This document shows, piece by piece, positions 53,486-63,135 of a stretch of 64,000 bases of DNA. Every line of letters starts with the position of its first letter. Position 1 is the first letter of the stretch. Where the stretch lies: the NCBI GenBank assembly GCA_964507535.1, contig CAZDQG010000018.1, positions 1 through 64,000 of the forward strand, read 5' to 3'. The translations under genes and the position numbers were made by a program. The notes below the pieces were generated by a model. The model ran no database searches, was not told the origin of the DNA, and saw nothing but the letters and a program-made list of their open reading frames with translations. This stretch comes from Vicinibacter sp964507535 (GTDB lineage Bacteria; Bacteroidota; Bacteroidia; Chitinophagales; Saprospiraceae).

Positions 53486-54721
53486 TCAATTATTTTCAAT
53501 CCTATAATTTTTTCCCAACAGTGTCAATACAAGCAAAATAAACCAAACTGCATGGGATTGTAATGTTGTGTCCAGACATGCAAATACAAAAACATTCATA
53601 AACAATATCAACGAAAGGATTTTCACCGTGCCGGAAGGAATGGACCATACATCCTTCCATAGACTAAAATAAAAACTTACCAAAAGCAGAAATGCAATGG
53701 GTCCAAATTCAAAAAGTATGGTAAGAAAATCATTGTGAAGCACAAGACCAGCCTGACTTACCACCGAAATATTTTCGGTGGTTTGAACATATCGTGCATA
53801 GTTATCCGGGTTTTTAAACTGCTCAATACCCAAGCCCATGTAACCCGTGTCCTTAAATGCAACCCAGCCCTGCTTCCATAATGTCGTCCGGGCTTCTTGC
53901 TTTCCTGTTAAAGTTTCCAGACGATTCAATAAAGGGATCCATTTTAAGGTGTCCGATACACCTTTCATCTGGCTTCCTGCGAAAAAAAGAACAGCAATAC
54001 TAACAACTATTGTTAGCCTTTTCCTTGCAGAAACTCCAATAAGAAAAATGAAAAATGAAATGATCAAGGAAATCAGGGCGCCGCGGGAACCTGAAACAAA
54101 TACTGCAGTCACTAAAATAAATATACAAGTCAGCGAAGCCAGACGCGAAGGATGAAAAAATGACTTTTCAGAATAAATCCAGGAATACAGAAAATAAACA
54201 CATGCGATGTTGGCTGTAAATGCAGCAAAGTTCGGATTATCCATCATACCACTTTGCCTTCCTATATCTTTCCAGATGAACAGTGCAATCATGTATACAC
54301 CATTCAACAAGGTAGCAACACTAAAAATGTGAAGCATCCTGTAAATTTGCTTGAAGCTAAAAGCGAGGTTTTTGATCAAAACGAACACCCACAGAATAAT
54401 ACAAAACTGGAGAGATGTCTGTAAAAAATAACTCCATTGAAAACGATCCTGAGTCCATGCAATAAAACTTGGGATTAAACCAAATATGTAAATTGCTATT
54501 AACTTCAGATCATTACCTTCAATGCGTACCTGTTTAAGTGGTCTGGAAAAAAGAATTAAAAAACCTATGAATAAAGCGATCAATCTATAAGGCCTAAAAG
54601 GAGTATCCAAATTCCAAATTTCATGGGTCAGGTTTTCAAAAGGAAGCAGGACGGTATATATAACAAAAAGTCCATAAATAAAGGGTTCCAATCCCCTATG
54701 CATGGAGTTTACCCGAGACAT
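53486..54721 (-). CDS. O-antigen ligase/Wzy-type membrane protein
   Basis: 411 residues from ATG 54721, which has a purine-rich AGGGGG upstream; an ATG at 54757 would overlap the flippase gene by 28 bases. There are about ten or eleven membrane helices. The long periplasmic loop contains the O-antigen ligase (Wzy_C) motif VSGSRGALISL and the downstream LHNDFLTILFEFGPIAF segment. The protein polymerises repeat units or joins the finished polymer to lipid A core; sequence alone cannot tell which. It lies 8 bases after the flippase stop. Confidence 0.85.
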   Translation of the reverse strand: MSRVNSMHRGLEPFIYGLFVIYTVLLPFENLTHEIWNLDTPFRPYRLIALFIGFLILFSRPLKQVRIEGNDLKLIAIYIFGLIPSFIAWTQDRFQWSYFLQTSLQFCIILWVFVLIKNLAFSFKQIYRMLHIFSVATLLNGVYMIALFIWKDIGRQSGMMDNPNFAAFTANIACVYFLYSWIYSEKSFFHPSRLASLTCIFILVTAVFVSGSRGALISLIISFFIFLIGVSARKRLTIVVSIAVLFFAGSQMKGVSDTLKWIPLLNRLETLTGKQEARTTLWKQGWVAFKDTGYMGLGIEQFKNPDNYARYVQTTENISVVSQAGLVLHNDFLTILFEFGPIAFLLLVSFYFSLWKDVWSIPSGTVKILSLILFMNVFVFACLDTTLQSHAVWFILLVLTLLGKNYRIENN

Positions 54722-54729
54722 CGTGTTCT

Positions 54730-56040
54730 TTACCCCCTTTTCCACAAAAATGTGCATTTAGATAAAATCCAGCTGAAATCTTCCGCAGTTGGAACAAATA
54801 ATTCCTTTAGCGTACACTTGTATTTCTGCATTAAGTACATCCAGCCACATAATGCCAGTACGCCATAACCCAATGTAGAGGCACAAGCTGCGCCATAATG
54901 GCCAAATTCAGGAATGAGTATAATGTAGAACAGTACACTGACTGCACTACCTATGAGTGTGATGCGCGTAGTATACATAACTTGCCCTGTGGATGAAAAC
55001 AGCTTTGTAACCAGTTTCGAGGAAACGAGGGCCAGGGTACCTGGCAACAATAAAATAAACAAGGGCAGCACTTCGTCATAGGGCCCTTTTAGTACATATG
55101 GCAAAATAAAAAACCAGGTAAGCAGGACCCAAATGAAGGATGACACCACAGTTAAAAAGAAAAGAATACGATGCGTCCTGGAAAGTATGAACACTTGTTC
55201 GTTTGCATCTCTTTTGGATGCGATGGCATTAAAAAGTACCGGACCGGCGGCGTCCGGAAGAAACCAGAGAAGTTCCGCAAGCTTTACAGAAACACTGTAC
55301 ACTCCCAACGCACCCGCAGAAGTCATGGCACCCAGAATTAACTGGTCCAAACGAAGGTTCGCACGCAATGCCATATCTCCGGCCCAGCTTTTTTTTCCAT
55401 AATTCATTGCCTCCAGGAAGTATGCCGTATTCCATTTTACGATACATTTTTGTGTCAAAATCCAGAATCCATGCAATAGAAAAACAAAAAATGAATAGAA
55501 AAAAAGTGCCATATAAATAAAGGACGCATGGTCCTTTCCTGTTACATAATATAAAGCCAATAAACTGAATGGATTGATTAATGCAGAAGTCAATTCAATG
55601 AAATTCAAGCTTGCAAAGTGGGAAACCCCCAAAATGACTCTGCCGGTTACAAAACTAATACTCTGAAAAAGTGATGCTCCCATCAGCATGATGATTTCCA
55701 TCTGAGTTGTTCCGGCAAGTACAGGCCTAAACCAGGGTACATAAAATGCAAAAAAAATCAACAACGCGTTTACCAGTCCCATTGCAATTCCAAACCACAC
55801 GTTGGTTGCAATTGTGGCTTCTGATCCATATTTTGAAGTGCTTAATAAAAAAACAATTCCGGCCCCAAATCCCATGGAGCTCAATGTAATGAGCACGCTA
55901 AGTCCGGCAGACAGGAAACTGTATTTTCCAAAAAGCTCAGGACCAATTACCGCCGGTATCCAAATACCTATTGCAAATGCAATGAGCGCCACTGCCACTT
56001 TTGTAGCAAGATTTCGCAAAGAATGTCGGAAGTAGCTCAA
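54730..56040 (-). CDS. Polysaccharide flippase, Wzx-like
   Basis: 436 residues with about twelve membrane helices (for example VAVALIAFAIGIWIPAVIGPELFGKYSFLS, typical of MATE/Wzx lipid-linked oligosaccharide flippases). It should move undecaprenyl-linked repeat units across the inner membrane to the periplasmic polymerase encoded by the next gene. It lies 6 bases after the methyltransferase stop and 8 before the ligase start, so a single transcript is likely. Such proteins are very divergent in sequence and the assignment rests mainly on topology and context. Confidence 0.85.
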   Translation of the reverse strand: MSYFRHSLRNLATKVAVALIAFAIGIWIPAVIGPELFGKYSFLSAGLSVLITLSSMGFGAGIVFLLSTSKYGSEATIATNVWFGIAMGLVNALLIFFAFYVPWFRPVLAGTTQMEIIMLMGASLFQSISFVTGRVILGVSHFASLNFIELTSALINPFSLLALYYVTGKDHASFIYMALFFYSFFVFLLHGFWILTQKCIVKWNTAYFLEAMNYGKKSWAGDMALRANLRLDQLILGAMTSAGALGVYSVSVKLAELLWFLPDAAGPVLFNAIASKRDANEQVFILSRTHRILFFLTVVSSFIWVLLTWFFILPYVLKGPYDEVLPLFILLLPGTLALVSSKLVTKLFSSTGQVMYTTRITLIGSAVSVLFYIILIPEFGHYGAACASTLGYGVLALCGWMYLMQKYKCTLKELFVPTAEDFSWILSKCTFLWKRG

Positions 56041-56046
56041 TTTTTT

Positions 56047-56937
56047 TTATTTTTTAAACACCGGTGGTTTGATTGCTACCAGCAGATAACCAATTGCAAA
56101 AAAATTGCGCGTCTGAAAACTAAAAGGAACGCTTTTTTTAAAAAAAATATCGTAGATCATTCTGTATAGCGGAAGTATGACATGATTTTCATACCAACTA
56201 TCCCGGATGATTTTTGGGAAGGGGTTGTAATATCTGCAGCTGACTTCCTGAAAGCCTGTGTTTCTGGTCATTTCCACATAATCCTCGGGCTGCAAGCTGG
56301 TTCGGATCATATCGTCAGGAGGCTTGCCCTTAAAGCTGTGCACAGCCATTTTTACAAAAGAAAGTGGATTGAAAATAAGCCGTAGCAGGTAGCTCCATTT
56401 CGGAGTCCGTTCTGGAAAGATGGGCATAAATAGTGCACCACCTGGCTTTAAAAGGCGGAAAGATTCCTTAATAACCGGCTGGGGGTCTTCGAAATGCTCC
56501 AATAGTCCGATATTGAAAATACAATCATACGAAGAAGGTGGTCGCCCTGTTTTGCGAACATCTTCTGCATACATTTCGGGTAGTGTGAGCTTACAATCGA
56601 TAAAATTGGCTGTTGCCCTCTGCAATGCCTCTGGGGACAAATCGATCAACGCAATGTTTTCATAGCCCATAGACCTCAGATACATACTTGTGGTTGCGCG
56701 ACCGCAACCCAATTCGAGAAAATGACTGTAAGAATGATCCCGTGCAAATTGGGCCAGATCATGAGCATAGATTTGTTGCCAAAACTCATAAATTGTACGG
56801 GGCCTTCCAGTTCGGAACAAGCACGCATATATTTGCATGTGCTTCGAATCCTTTGACCAAATGCGACTCCAGGCTGATACGCTTCCTTCATTCGACAGAC
56901 TTTCAGTCCGGTTTTGCCTGTAAGACCATTCCTTCAT
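56047..56937 (-). CDS. Class I SAM-dependent methyltransferase
   Basis: 296 residues from ATG 56937 (MKEWSYRQNRTES); a frame to 56955 adds six residues. SAM-binding motif I is FLELGCGRATTSMYL, followed by IALIDLSPEALQRA and IFNIGLLEHFEDPQPVIKESFRLLKPGGAL, the standard Rossmann-type methyltransferase core. The C-terminal half (FNPLSFVKMAVHSFKGKP) is extra. It is the promoter-proximal gene of the polysaccharide run, so it probably methylates a sugar of the polymer. A TATTTTTG box (56944-56951, minus strand) sits right before the start, suggesting little or no leader. Confidence 0.8.
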   Translation of the reverse strand: MKEWSYRQNRTESLSNEGSVSAWSRIWSKDSKHMQIYACLFRTGRPRTIYEFWQQIYAHDLAQFARDHSYSHFLELGCGRATTSMYLRSMGYENIALIDLSPEALQRATANFIDCKLTLPEMYAEDVRKTGRPPSSYDCIFNIGLLEHFEDPQPVIKESFRLLKPGGALFMPIFPERTPKWSYLLRLIFNPLSFVKMAVHSFKGKPPDDMIRTSLQPEDYVEMTRNTGFQEVSCRYYNPFPKIIRDSWYENHVILPLYRMIYDIFFKKSVPFSFQTRNFFAIGYLLVAIKPPVFKK

Positions 56938-57003
56938 TGTCCACAAAAATAGCATTATTAAAATATTTCATTTTTCTTAATATGTTACCTTTATACCCAG
57001 CGC

Positions 57004-57444
57004 ATGGAGGCTATTAACATTTTTGAGTGGAGTTCAAAAATAATTCGGCGAAGCCCGCAGCTTTTTGACCCCGTACGAAAAACCTGGGTGCTGGAAACCC
57101 CTGAGGAGTCCGTACGTCAGTCGATGATTCAGTGGCTCCATGACAGTTTGGGAATTCCCTTTAGCCGCATGACCGTTGAAAAGCAAATTCTGGTACTTAA
57201 TGCACGCCGGAGATTTGACCTGGTAATTTATGATCGCCTCGCAAATCCGTTTATTCTCATAGAATGCAAAGCACCTTCCATTGCAATCAACCAGCGTTTT
57301 TTTGACCAGGCTGCAGCATATAATTTAAACTTAAAAGCTCCATATCTGGCAATCAGCAATGGCCCGTTTTCATTATTTGCCAAATTGGATTTTGCCACGC
57401 GTCAGATAGAGTTTATACCTGTACTTCCAAGTTACCCATTTTAA
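57004..57444 (+). CDS. Orphan type I restriction HsdR N-terminal-like nuclease domain
   Basis: 146 residues, only the N-terminal PD-(D/E)XK-type part of the type I restriction R subunit. The nuclease-like core is visible: RRRFDLVIYDRLANPFILIECKAPS, with Asp, the Glu-x-Lys pair and a following FFDQAAAYNLNLKAPYLAISNG. There is no helicase domain and no hsdM or hsdS gene next to it. Free-standing HSDR_N proteins are common in Bacteroidota; their role is not known to me. The first residues (MEAINIFEWSSKIIRRSPQLFDPVRKTWVLETPEE) are also typical of this small family. Confidence 0.8.
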   Translation: MEAINIFEWSSKIIRRSPQLFDPVRKTWVLETPEESVRQSMIQWLHDSLGIPFSRMTVEKQILVLNARRRFDLVIYDRLANPFILIECKAPSIAINQRFFDQAAAYNLNLKAPYLAISNGPFSLFAKLDFATRQIEFIPVLPSYPF

Positions 57445-57664
57445 TGATAATGTGTTTTTTATGGTTAATTTGAAGGGACGGAATAATGACATCCCATTTT
57501 GGAAAATTCACGATTCATTAAGAACTAATTTTAATTTCCTCCGTTACTTTGAGGAGTTCTTAAAAATCCTTACAATTTTCAAGAAAAATACGACGATTGG
57601 AGTTCAAAAAAGCATATGCTTACAATCCATCGTACATTCATTATGATCCTCAAAATATGAATTC
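57445..57664. other. 220-base gap before the RND efflux genes
   Basis: AT-rich sequence with no convincing gene. A 64-codon frame (57452-57646) has no signal, homology or coding bias. The promoter of the RND operon should lie here, but no exact TAnnTTTG box was found. Confidence 0.5.
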
Positions 57665-58798
57665 ATGAAGCTTAATTCTCTTTCATTTTTACTGGTTATG
57701 ATGTATGCGTTACAAAGCTGCAAGCCGACTACAAAACCAGAAGATCCCAAATCACGTCTTGCCGAACTGAAGGCGCAAGCAAAAGCACTGAACGATGAAA
57801 TTAAAGCCCTGCAACTTCAGATTGCAGAAAGCGATACCAGCCGCCAAGGTGCAAAATCCAAACTTATACAGATAGACACTCTAAAAACACGCGAATTCAA
57901 CCATTATGTTGAAGTTCAGGGGTCTATTGATGCAGATCAAAACGTCATGGCTTCTCCGCAGATGCCGGGTGTGGTTACTGCAATTTACGTAAAAGAAGGA
58001 GACGTCGTACCACAGGGTAAAATATTGGCAAGTCTGGATGCATCTACCTTAAAAAAGAGTATGGACGAACTTAAAACCGGTTTAGAACTTGCAACGACGC
58101 TTTACAACAAACAAAAGCGCTTGTGGGAACAAAACATCGGTTCAGAAGCCCAATACCTTCAAGCCAAAAACCAGAAAGAACAGCTGGAGCAAAAGTTGCA
58201 GACCTTGCAAACCCAATTTTCTATGAGTTACATCAAAGCTCCGGTAGCCGGTGTTGTCGATGAGGTAAACTTGAAAATTGGAGAAATGGCAAATCCCGGT
58301 TTTCATGGTGTACGCGTTGTTAATAACAAGGAGATGTCTGTAAAAGCCAAGCTTAGCGACCGGTATAATGGCCAGGTTAAAAAAGGTGATAAAGTGGTTA
58401 TTTATTTCCCTGAAGAAAACCAAAGCCTGGATTCAAAAGTAAGCTATACGAGTCAAACCATTAATACCAGGACACGCACATTCGCCATTGAAGCTGCTCT
58501 GCCAAAAAGCAGGTTGAACTATCTGAGCAATCAGTCCGTTAAATTGAGAATCCAAACGGGCTCCATTAAAAACACCATTGTAATTTCATCCAACCTTGTT
58601 CAAACGGGCGTTCAGGGAGATCATTATGTTTTGATTGCGGAACCGTCAAATGGAATGTGGTATGCGAGAAAGCGCCAGGTAAAGCCAGGCGTCACGTACC
58701 ATGGGGAAACAGAAATCATGGAAGGAATCAAAGCCGGAGAATTCATAATTAAAACCGGTTTTGGAGAACTTGTTGATGGACAGTTGATCGCTTTGTAA
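57665..58798 (+). CDS. RND efflux periplasmic adaptor lipoprotein
   Basis: 377 residues. The signal ends at ALQSC (Cys 19), so it is lipid-anchored, and is followed by a coiled coil (RLAELKAQAKALNDEIKALQ). The membrane-fusion-protein layout is complete: HYVEVQGSIDADQNVMASPQM, lipoyl half PGVVTAIYVKEGDVVPQGK, helical hairpin to about residue 180, YIKAPVAGVVDEVNLKIGEMAN, then beta-barrel and a membrane-proximal domain ending VDGQLIAL. It links the RND pump (18 bases downstream) to an outer-membrane channel, which is not encoded here. Confidence 0.92.
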   Translation: MKLNSLSFLLVMMYALQSCKPTTKPEDPKSRLAELKAQAKALNDEIKALQLQIAESDTSRQGAKSKLIQIDTLKTREFNHYVEVQGSIDADQNVMASPQMPGVVTAIYVKEGDVVPQGKILASLDASTLKKSMDELKTGLELATTLYNKQKRLWEQNIGSEAQYLQAKNQKEQLEQKLQTLQTQFSMSYIKAPVAGVVDEVNLKIGEMANPGFHGVRVVNNKEMSVKAKLSDRYNGQVKKGDKVVIYFPEENQSLDSKVSYTSQTINTRTRTFAIEAALPKSRLNYLSNQSVKLRIQTGSIKNTIVISSNLVQTGVQGDHYVLIAEPSNGMWYARKRQVKPGVTYHGETEIMEGIKAGEFIIKTGFGELVDGQLIAL

Positions 58799-58815
58799 CC
58801 ATATAGAACTCCGTT

Positions 58816-61800
58816 ATGAATCTTCAGAATATCAAACAACTTGCGTTTACCAACTGGTGCATTCGAAATTCAACGAGTGTCTATGTGTTCATGATTCTTA
58901 TCACCTGGGCAGGATATATATCCTATGAACGCATCCCCAAGGAGCTTTTTCCGGATATTGTAATTCCCACCATTTCCGTTGCCACAATATATCCCGGAGC
59001 TTCTCCACAGGATATGGAGAACCTAATTGCCAAACCCATTGAGAAGCAATTAAAATCTATCAATGGTATTAAAAAGATTAAAAGTAACAGTGTATCCGAT
59101 TTTACCCTTGTCATAGCCGAATTTAACGCAGACATGGATCCCAAGCTCTGCAAGCAGAGGGTTTCAGATGCCGTGGATAAAGCGAAAAGTGATTTACCTA
59201 CGGATCTTAAAGATGATCCGACCGTACAGGAATTTGATTTCAGTGAAATTCCCATCATGAACATCAACATTGCCGGCGATTTTCCACTGGACAAGTTAAA
59301 ACTGTATGCAGAGCAGCTAAAGGATAAAATTGAGAGCAACAAAGAAATTACCCGGGTTGACATCATTGGAGCCGTTGAACGGGAAATTCAGGTCGACCTT
59401 GAACTTTATAAGATCAATGCAGCAGGGATTACCATGAACGATATTGAAACTGCGTTGAAGTTACAGAACATGAACATTTCTGCAGGTGAATTGCGCATCA
59501 ATGACCTCAGGAGAAATGTAAGGATTACAGGTGAGTTCAAAGATCCAAGTGAAATTGAAAATGTAGTGGTGCGCTCCTTTCAAGGCAATACCTTTTTCCT
59601 TAAGGACCTTGCAACCATTACAGACGGTTTTAAAGAAAAGCAAGACTTTGCAAGGCTCGACAATAAATCTGTGATCACTTTAAATGTAATCAAACGGAGT
59701 GGTGAAAACCTGATAACAGCAACTGATAAAATCTATGCCATAATCAAAGATTATCAAGTTCATAAATTTCCTCAGGGCCTTACCGTACAGGTTACAGGAG
59801 ACACCTCTGAAAACACACGTGTCCAGCTTAATGATCTTGTGAATACGGTAATTCTCGGATTTATTTTCGTTGTCTTTGTACTGATGTTTTTCATGGGGTT
59901 TACCAATGCCTTTTTTGTCGGATTGGCTGTACCCTTATCCTGCCTGGTAGCATTCCTTGTTATGCCGGGTATGGACATGACTTTAAATGTCATTGTGTTG
60001 TTCTCATTACTCCTGGCATTGGGCATCATCGTGGATGATGCTATTGTCGTAATTGAAAATACGCACCGGATTTTCCACCAGCATCCGGAATTAGACATCC
60101 GCCAGGCTGCACAGTATGCCGCTGGCGAGGTTTTCATTCCTGTTTTAACAGGAACACTGACAACTCTGATGCCGTTTTTTCCACTTCTATTGTGGCCAGG
60201 CATCATAGGCAAGTTTATGTACCACATGCCGGTGACATTGATTATTACCCTTGGTGCCTCGCTCTTCGTAGCATTTGTAATGAACCCCGTATTTGCAGTT
60301 TCATTTATGAAAAGAGATGAAGCAGAAGGTACGCCCCATTCCCTTATGCAATTTCGCAAGACTTTCATCGTCCTAACTACCGCGGCGATATTGGGTTATG
60401 TTTCCTTGGGCAAGGGCATTGGTAACTTTGCTGTGTTCTGCATTTTGCTCATTCTCCTTTATCATTTTGTTATCAGAGCCGCCATTTATAAATTTCAACA
60501 TCATATCTGGCCGGCATTTATTAATTTGTATAAAAGACTTCTTAGCCAGCTCATACATGGATACCGACCAATTGGAGTTATTCTTACCGTGATCGCAATA
60601 CTTATCGGCAGCATCATGTTTTACGTTGGGACTAATCCAAGTGTGGAAACGTTTCCGGAATCGGATCCGAATTTCGCATATGTGTATTGCAAAATGCCGA
60701 TAGGAACGGATGCGGAAGTAACCGATTCGGTTACTTCCATCATCGAAAGCAGAGTATTTAAAGTCATCGGCAAAGACAATCCTATTGTCTCGTCTGTAAT
60801 TTCAAATGTCGGACTTGGTGCAGGAGATCCAGACAATCCGGATCGCGTTGCGACACCGCACAAGAGTAAAGTAAGTGTTGCCTTTGTGAGATTTGCAGAA
60901 CGCCATGGCAAATCCACAAGAGAGCTCCTGAATGCTTTACGGGACGAGTTTAAAACTGGAATTGCGGGTGCTGAGATAAGCGTTGAGAAAGAGAGAAACG
61001 GTCCGCCAGTTGGAAAGCCTATCAGCATTGAAATTAGCGGTGATGATTTTGATGTACTGGACAAATTAGCCCGTAACCTGCAAGCTGAAATTGCAAATAA
61101 TAAAATCGAAGGGATTGAAGGATTAAAATCTGATTTACAAATCAGCAAACCAGAAATTGTCATAGACATCGATGAAGAAAAAGCAAAACGGGAAGGCATA
61201 AGTCTTGCACAAATTGGAGGAGAATTGCGGACAGCCCTATTTGGAAAAGAAGTCTCCAAATTCAGGGATAAAAATGACGACTATCCAATTCAATTACGCA
61301 TCCGAGAAGCTGACCGCAATCAATTGGAGGAATTGCTCAATATGGAAATTGCCTTTATGGACATGGCTTCAATGCAATTTAAACAGGTACCTATTTCCTC
61401 CGTTGCTGAAATCAAATATGGAAATGCCCTGTCGAGCATCAACAGGAAAAATCAAAAACGGGTATTGACTCTTTCTTCGGATGTAACAAGTGGTGCAAAT
61501 CCCTCTGCGATTATTGCGCAAATAAAAGATGTGGCATCACAGATCGATTTACCTGAAGGCTATGAAGTGCGCTTTGCTGGTGAGCAAGAAGAGCTTCAGG
61601 AAACCATAGATTTTCTATCCGTGGCATTTGCAACTGCACTCGCATTCATGTTTCTTATTCTCGTAACGCAGTTTAACTCCGTTGTAAAACCGCTTCTGAT
61701 ATTCACAACCGTGCTGTTTACGTTAATAGGTATCGCACTGGGATTTGGAATATTTAAAATTACGTTGAGTGCTGTTATGACCGGAGTTGGTATTTTTTCT

Positions 61801-62181
61801 CTTGCGGGTATCGTGGTGCGAAACGGTATTCTCTTGATTGAATTTACAGATGAACTGAGAACCCGGGGAGAAGATGTGGAACAAGCGGTCATCAATGGTG
61901 GTGCCACCAGGATTACCCCAGTAGTCCTCACTGCACTTTCAGCAATATTGGGTCTTATTCCACTTGCGGTAGGTGTGAATATGGATTTTGCATCCCTCTT
62001 TACCACGTTTGACCCTAAGTTCTATCTGGGAGGAGATAATGTTGCATTCTGGGGCCCCTTAGCGTGGACTATCATCTTTGGATTGATCACTTCAACTTTT
62101 CTTACATTACTTGTAGTACCTTCCATGTATATGATGGCATACCGCACGAGAGAAAAAGTGAAATCTTTATTTTCCAAATAA
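58816..62181 (+). CDS. RND-family efflux pump (AcrB-like inner-membrane transporter)
   Basis: 1121 residues, somewhat longer than the usual 1020-1060. Twelve membrane helices in the RND pattern: first helix after residue ~18, a large periplasmic loop, six helices around 340-560, a second large loop, and the last group around 930-1110. Motifs include PELFPDIVIPTISV-type N-terminal loop, LLLALGIIVDDAIVVIEN in helix 4 (two adjacent Asp for proton relay) and SLAGIVVRNGILLIEF near the end. The protein exports drugs or metabolites driven by protons. The gene lies 18 bases after the adaptor; no outer-membrane channel gene accompanies them. Confidence 0.93.
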   Translation: MNLQNIKQLAFTNWCIRNSTSVYVFMILITWAGYISYERIPKELFPDIVIPTISVATIYPGASPQDMENLIAKPIEKQLKSINGIKKIKSNSVSDFTLVIAEFNADMDPKLCKQRVSDAVDKAKSDLPTDLKDDPTVQEFDFSEIPIMNINIAGDFPLDKLKLYAEQLKDKIESNKEITRVDIIGAVEREIQVDLELYKINAAGITMNDIETALKLQNMNISAGELRINDLRRNVRITGEFKDPSEIENVVVRSFQGNTFFLKDLATITDGFKEKQDFARLDNKSVITLNVIKRSGENLITATDKIYAIIKDYQVHKFPQGLTVQVTGDTSENTRVQLNDLVNTVILGFIFVVFVLMFFMGFTNAFFVGLAVPLSCLVAFLVMPGMDMTLNVIVLFSLLLALGIIVDDAIVVIENTHRIFHQHPELDIRQAAQYAAGEVFIPVLTGTLTTLMPFFPLLLWPGIIGKFMYHMPVTLIITLGASLFVAFVMNPVFAVSFMKRDEAEGTPHSLMQFRKTFIVLTTAAILGYVSLGKGIGNFAVFCILLILLYHFVIRAAIYKFQHHIWPAFINLYKRLLSQLIHGYRPIGVILTVIAILIGSIMFYVGTNPSVETFPESDPNFAYVYCKMPIGTDAEVTDSVTSIIESRVFKVIGKDNPIVSSVISNVGLGAGDPDNPDRVATPHKSKVSVAFVRFAERHGKSTRELLNALRDEFKTGIAGAEISVEKERNGPPVGKPISIEISGDDFDVLDKLARNLQAEIANNKIEGIEGLKSDLQISKPEIVIDIDEEKAKREGISLAQIGGELRTALFGKEVSKFRDKNDDYPIQLRIREADRNQLEELLNMEIAFMDMASMQFKQVPISSVAEIKYGNALSSINRKNQKRVLTLSSDVTSGANPSAIIAQIKDVASQIDLPEGYEVRFAGEQEELQETIDFLSVAFATALAFMFLILVTQFNSVVKPLLIFTTVLFTLIGIALGFGIFKITLSAVMTGVGIFSLAGIVVRNGILLIEFTDELRTRGEDVEQAVINGGATRITPVVLTALSAILGLIPLAVGVNMDFASLFTTFDPKFYLGGDNVAFWGPLAWTIIFGLITSTFLTLLVVPSMYMMAYRTREKVKSLFSK

Positions 62182-62202
62182 TTTTTCACTTTAAATTTTA
62201 AG

Positions 62203-62646
62203 ATGAAGTATTGGCATGTAGGCACCATCTTTCTGATTTCCATAATACTCATCTATTGTGGTTGGTCTGTATTTTCAAAACCTGAAGATTCATTAAAATC
62301 TTCGCAGTCTGCACAGCATGCAGAAGTTCCTGTCCATAAAACGGGCACACCTGATCTTAAAAAAGAACAATCGCAATTTCCCGATTATGTACTTGAAGTT
62401 TTAGATTACGTTCGCGCACATGGAAAAGCGCCAGAAGGCTATGTCGGAGGACGCACGTTCCAGAATCGCGAAAAGCGACTTTCCTCCTTTGATACGAACG
62501 GTATGCCTCTGCAGTACCGAGAATGGGATGTCCATCCAAAGGTACCTGGAAAAAACAGAGGTGCAGAAAGACTGATTACCGGTAGTGATGAATCCGCCTG
62601 GTATACAAATGATCATTATAAAAGTTTCAAAAGAATACTTCCATGA
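62203..62646 (+). CDS. Barnase-like ribonuclease, membrane-anchored or secreted
   Basis: 147 residues. An N-terminal hydrophobic helix (about 7-24, GTIFLISIILIYCGW) serves as a signal or anchor. The barnase core follows: FPDYVLEVLDYVRAHGKAPEGYVGGRTFQNRE, with catalytic residues Glu107 (QYREWDV), Arg123 (GAERLITGSD) and His138 (TNDHYKSF), all in place. It cleaves RNA after purines (typically G). The stop overlaps the barstar start by 4 bases (62643-62646), so the inhibitor is coupled. The signal suggests the RNase is exported, possibly to attack neighbours or scavenge nucleotides. Confidence 0.9.
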   Translation: MKYWHVGTIFLISIILIYCGWSVFSKPEDSLKSSQSAQHAEVPVHKTGTPDLKKEQSQFPDYVLEVLDYVRAHGKAPEGYVGGRTFQNREKRLSSFDTNGMPLQYREWDVHPKVPGKNRGAERLITGSDESAWYTNDHYKSFKRILP

Positions 62647-63083
62647 ATACGTTCTTCTTTTTAATAAAGAACAAGTTGGCATTCCAACAATTAAAATTTA
62701 AAGGAGCCTTTATTGTACGGATTGAAGGATCGTGCTGCCGCACATCGGAAGAATTATACAATACGCTTCAGGCTCAATTTGAATTTCCTGATTACTTTGG
62801 AAAAAACCTGGATGCATTATATGATTGCCTGGTTGATCTGGAATGGATCACACAGGACCTCGTTGTTGTTATCTTGAGCGAATTTGAGCAGCTTCTTGAA
62901 GCGGAATCGGCTGATCCGGAATTACTGGAAGATTTTTTCCTCACATTAAATGATGCGTGCATCAGCTGGAAAATGAATGAAGAGGCCCTTCGTTCTTCAA
63001 AATCCATGCAGGTGTATTTAAATTACTCTGAAAAATCCGAACAGCTGTTAACCGATTCCGGTATAGAATTTGAAATCATTTAA
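62643..63083 (+). CDS. Barstar-family RNase inhibitor
   Basis: 146 residues, longer than classic barstar (~90). The core is visible in FKGAFIVRIEGSCCRTSEELYNTL and FEFPDYFGKNLDALYDCLVDLEW, the helix that plugs the barnase active site in known complexes, followed by VVVILSEFEQLL and a C-terminal helical extension. It has no signal peptide, so it protects the cytoplasm from newly made barnase. Its ATG overlaps the barnase stop by 4 bases. The gene is followed by a 52-base gap and the convergent aspartate kinase. Confidence 0.88.
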   Translation: MNTFFFLIKNKLAFQQLKFKGAFIVRIEGSCCRTSEELYNTLQAQFEFPDYFGKNLDALYDCLVDLEWITQDLVVVILSEFEQLLEAESADPELLEDFFLTLNDACISWKMNEEALRSSKSMQVYLNYSEKSEQLLTDSGIEFEII

Positions 63084-63135
63084 GTACCTAATTACGTTTA
63101 AATGACTAGAGCTGGCAGCTGCCGCTGATACATAA

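Noticed and set aside
60645..60656. Perfect palindrome GGAAACGTTTCC in the RND pump gene
   Set aside because: Shares only the AAACGTTT core with the repeated motif and lies in coding sequence; a single occurrence is not unusual.
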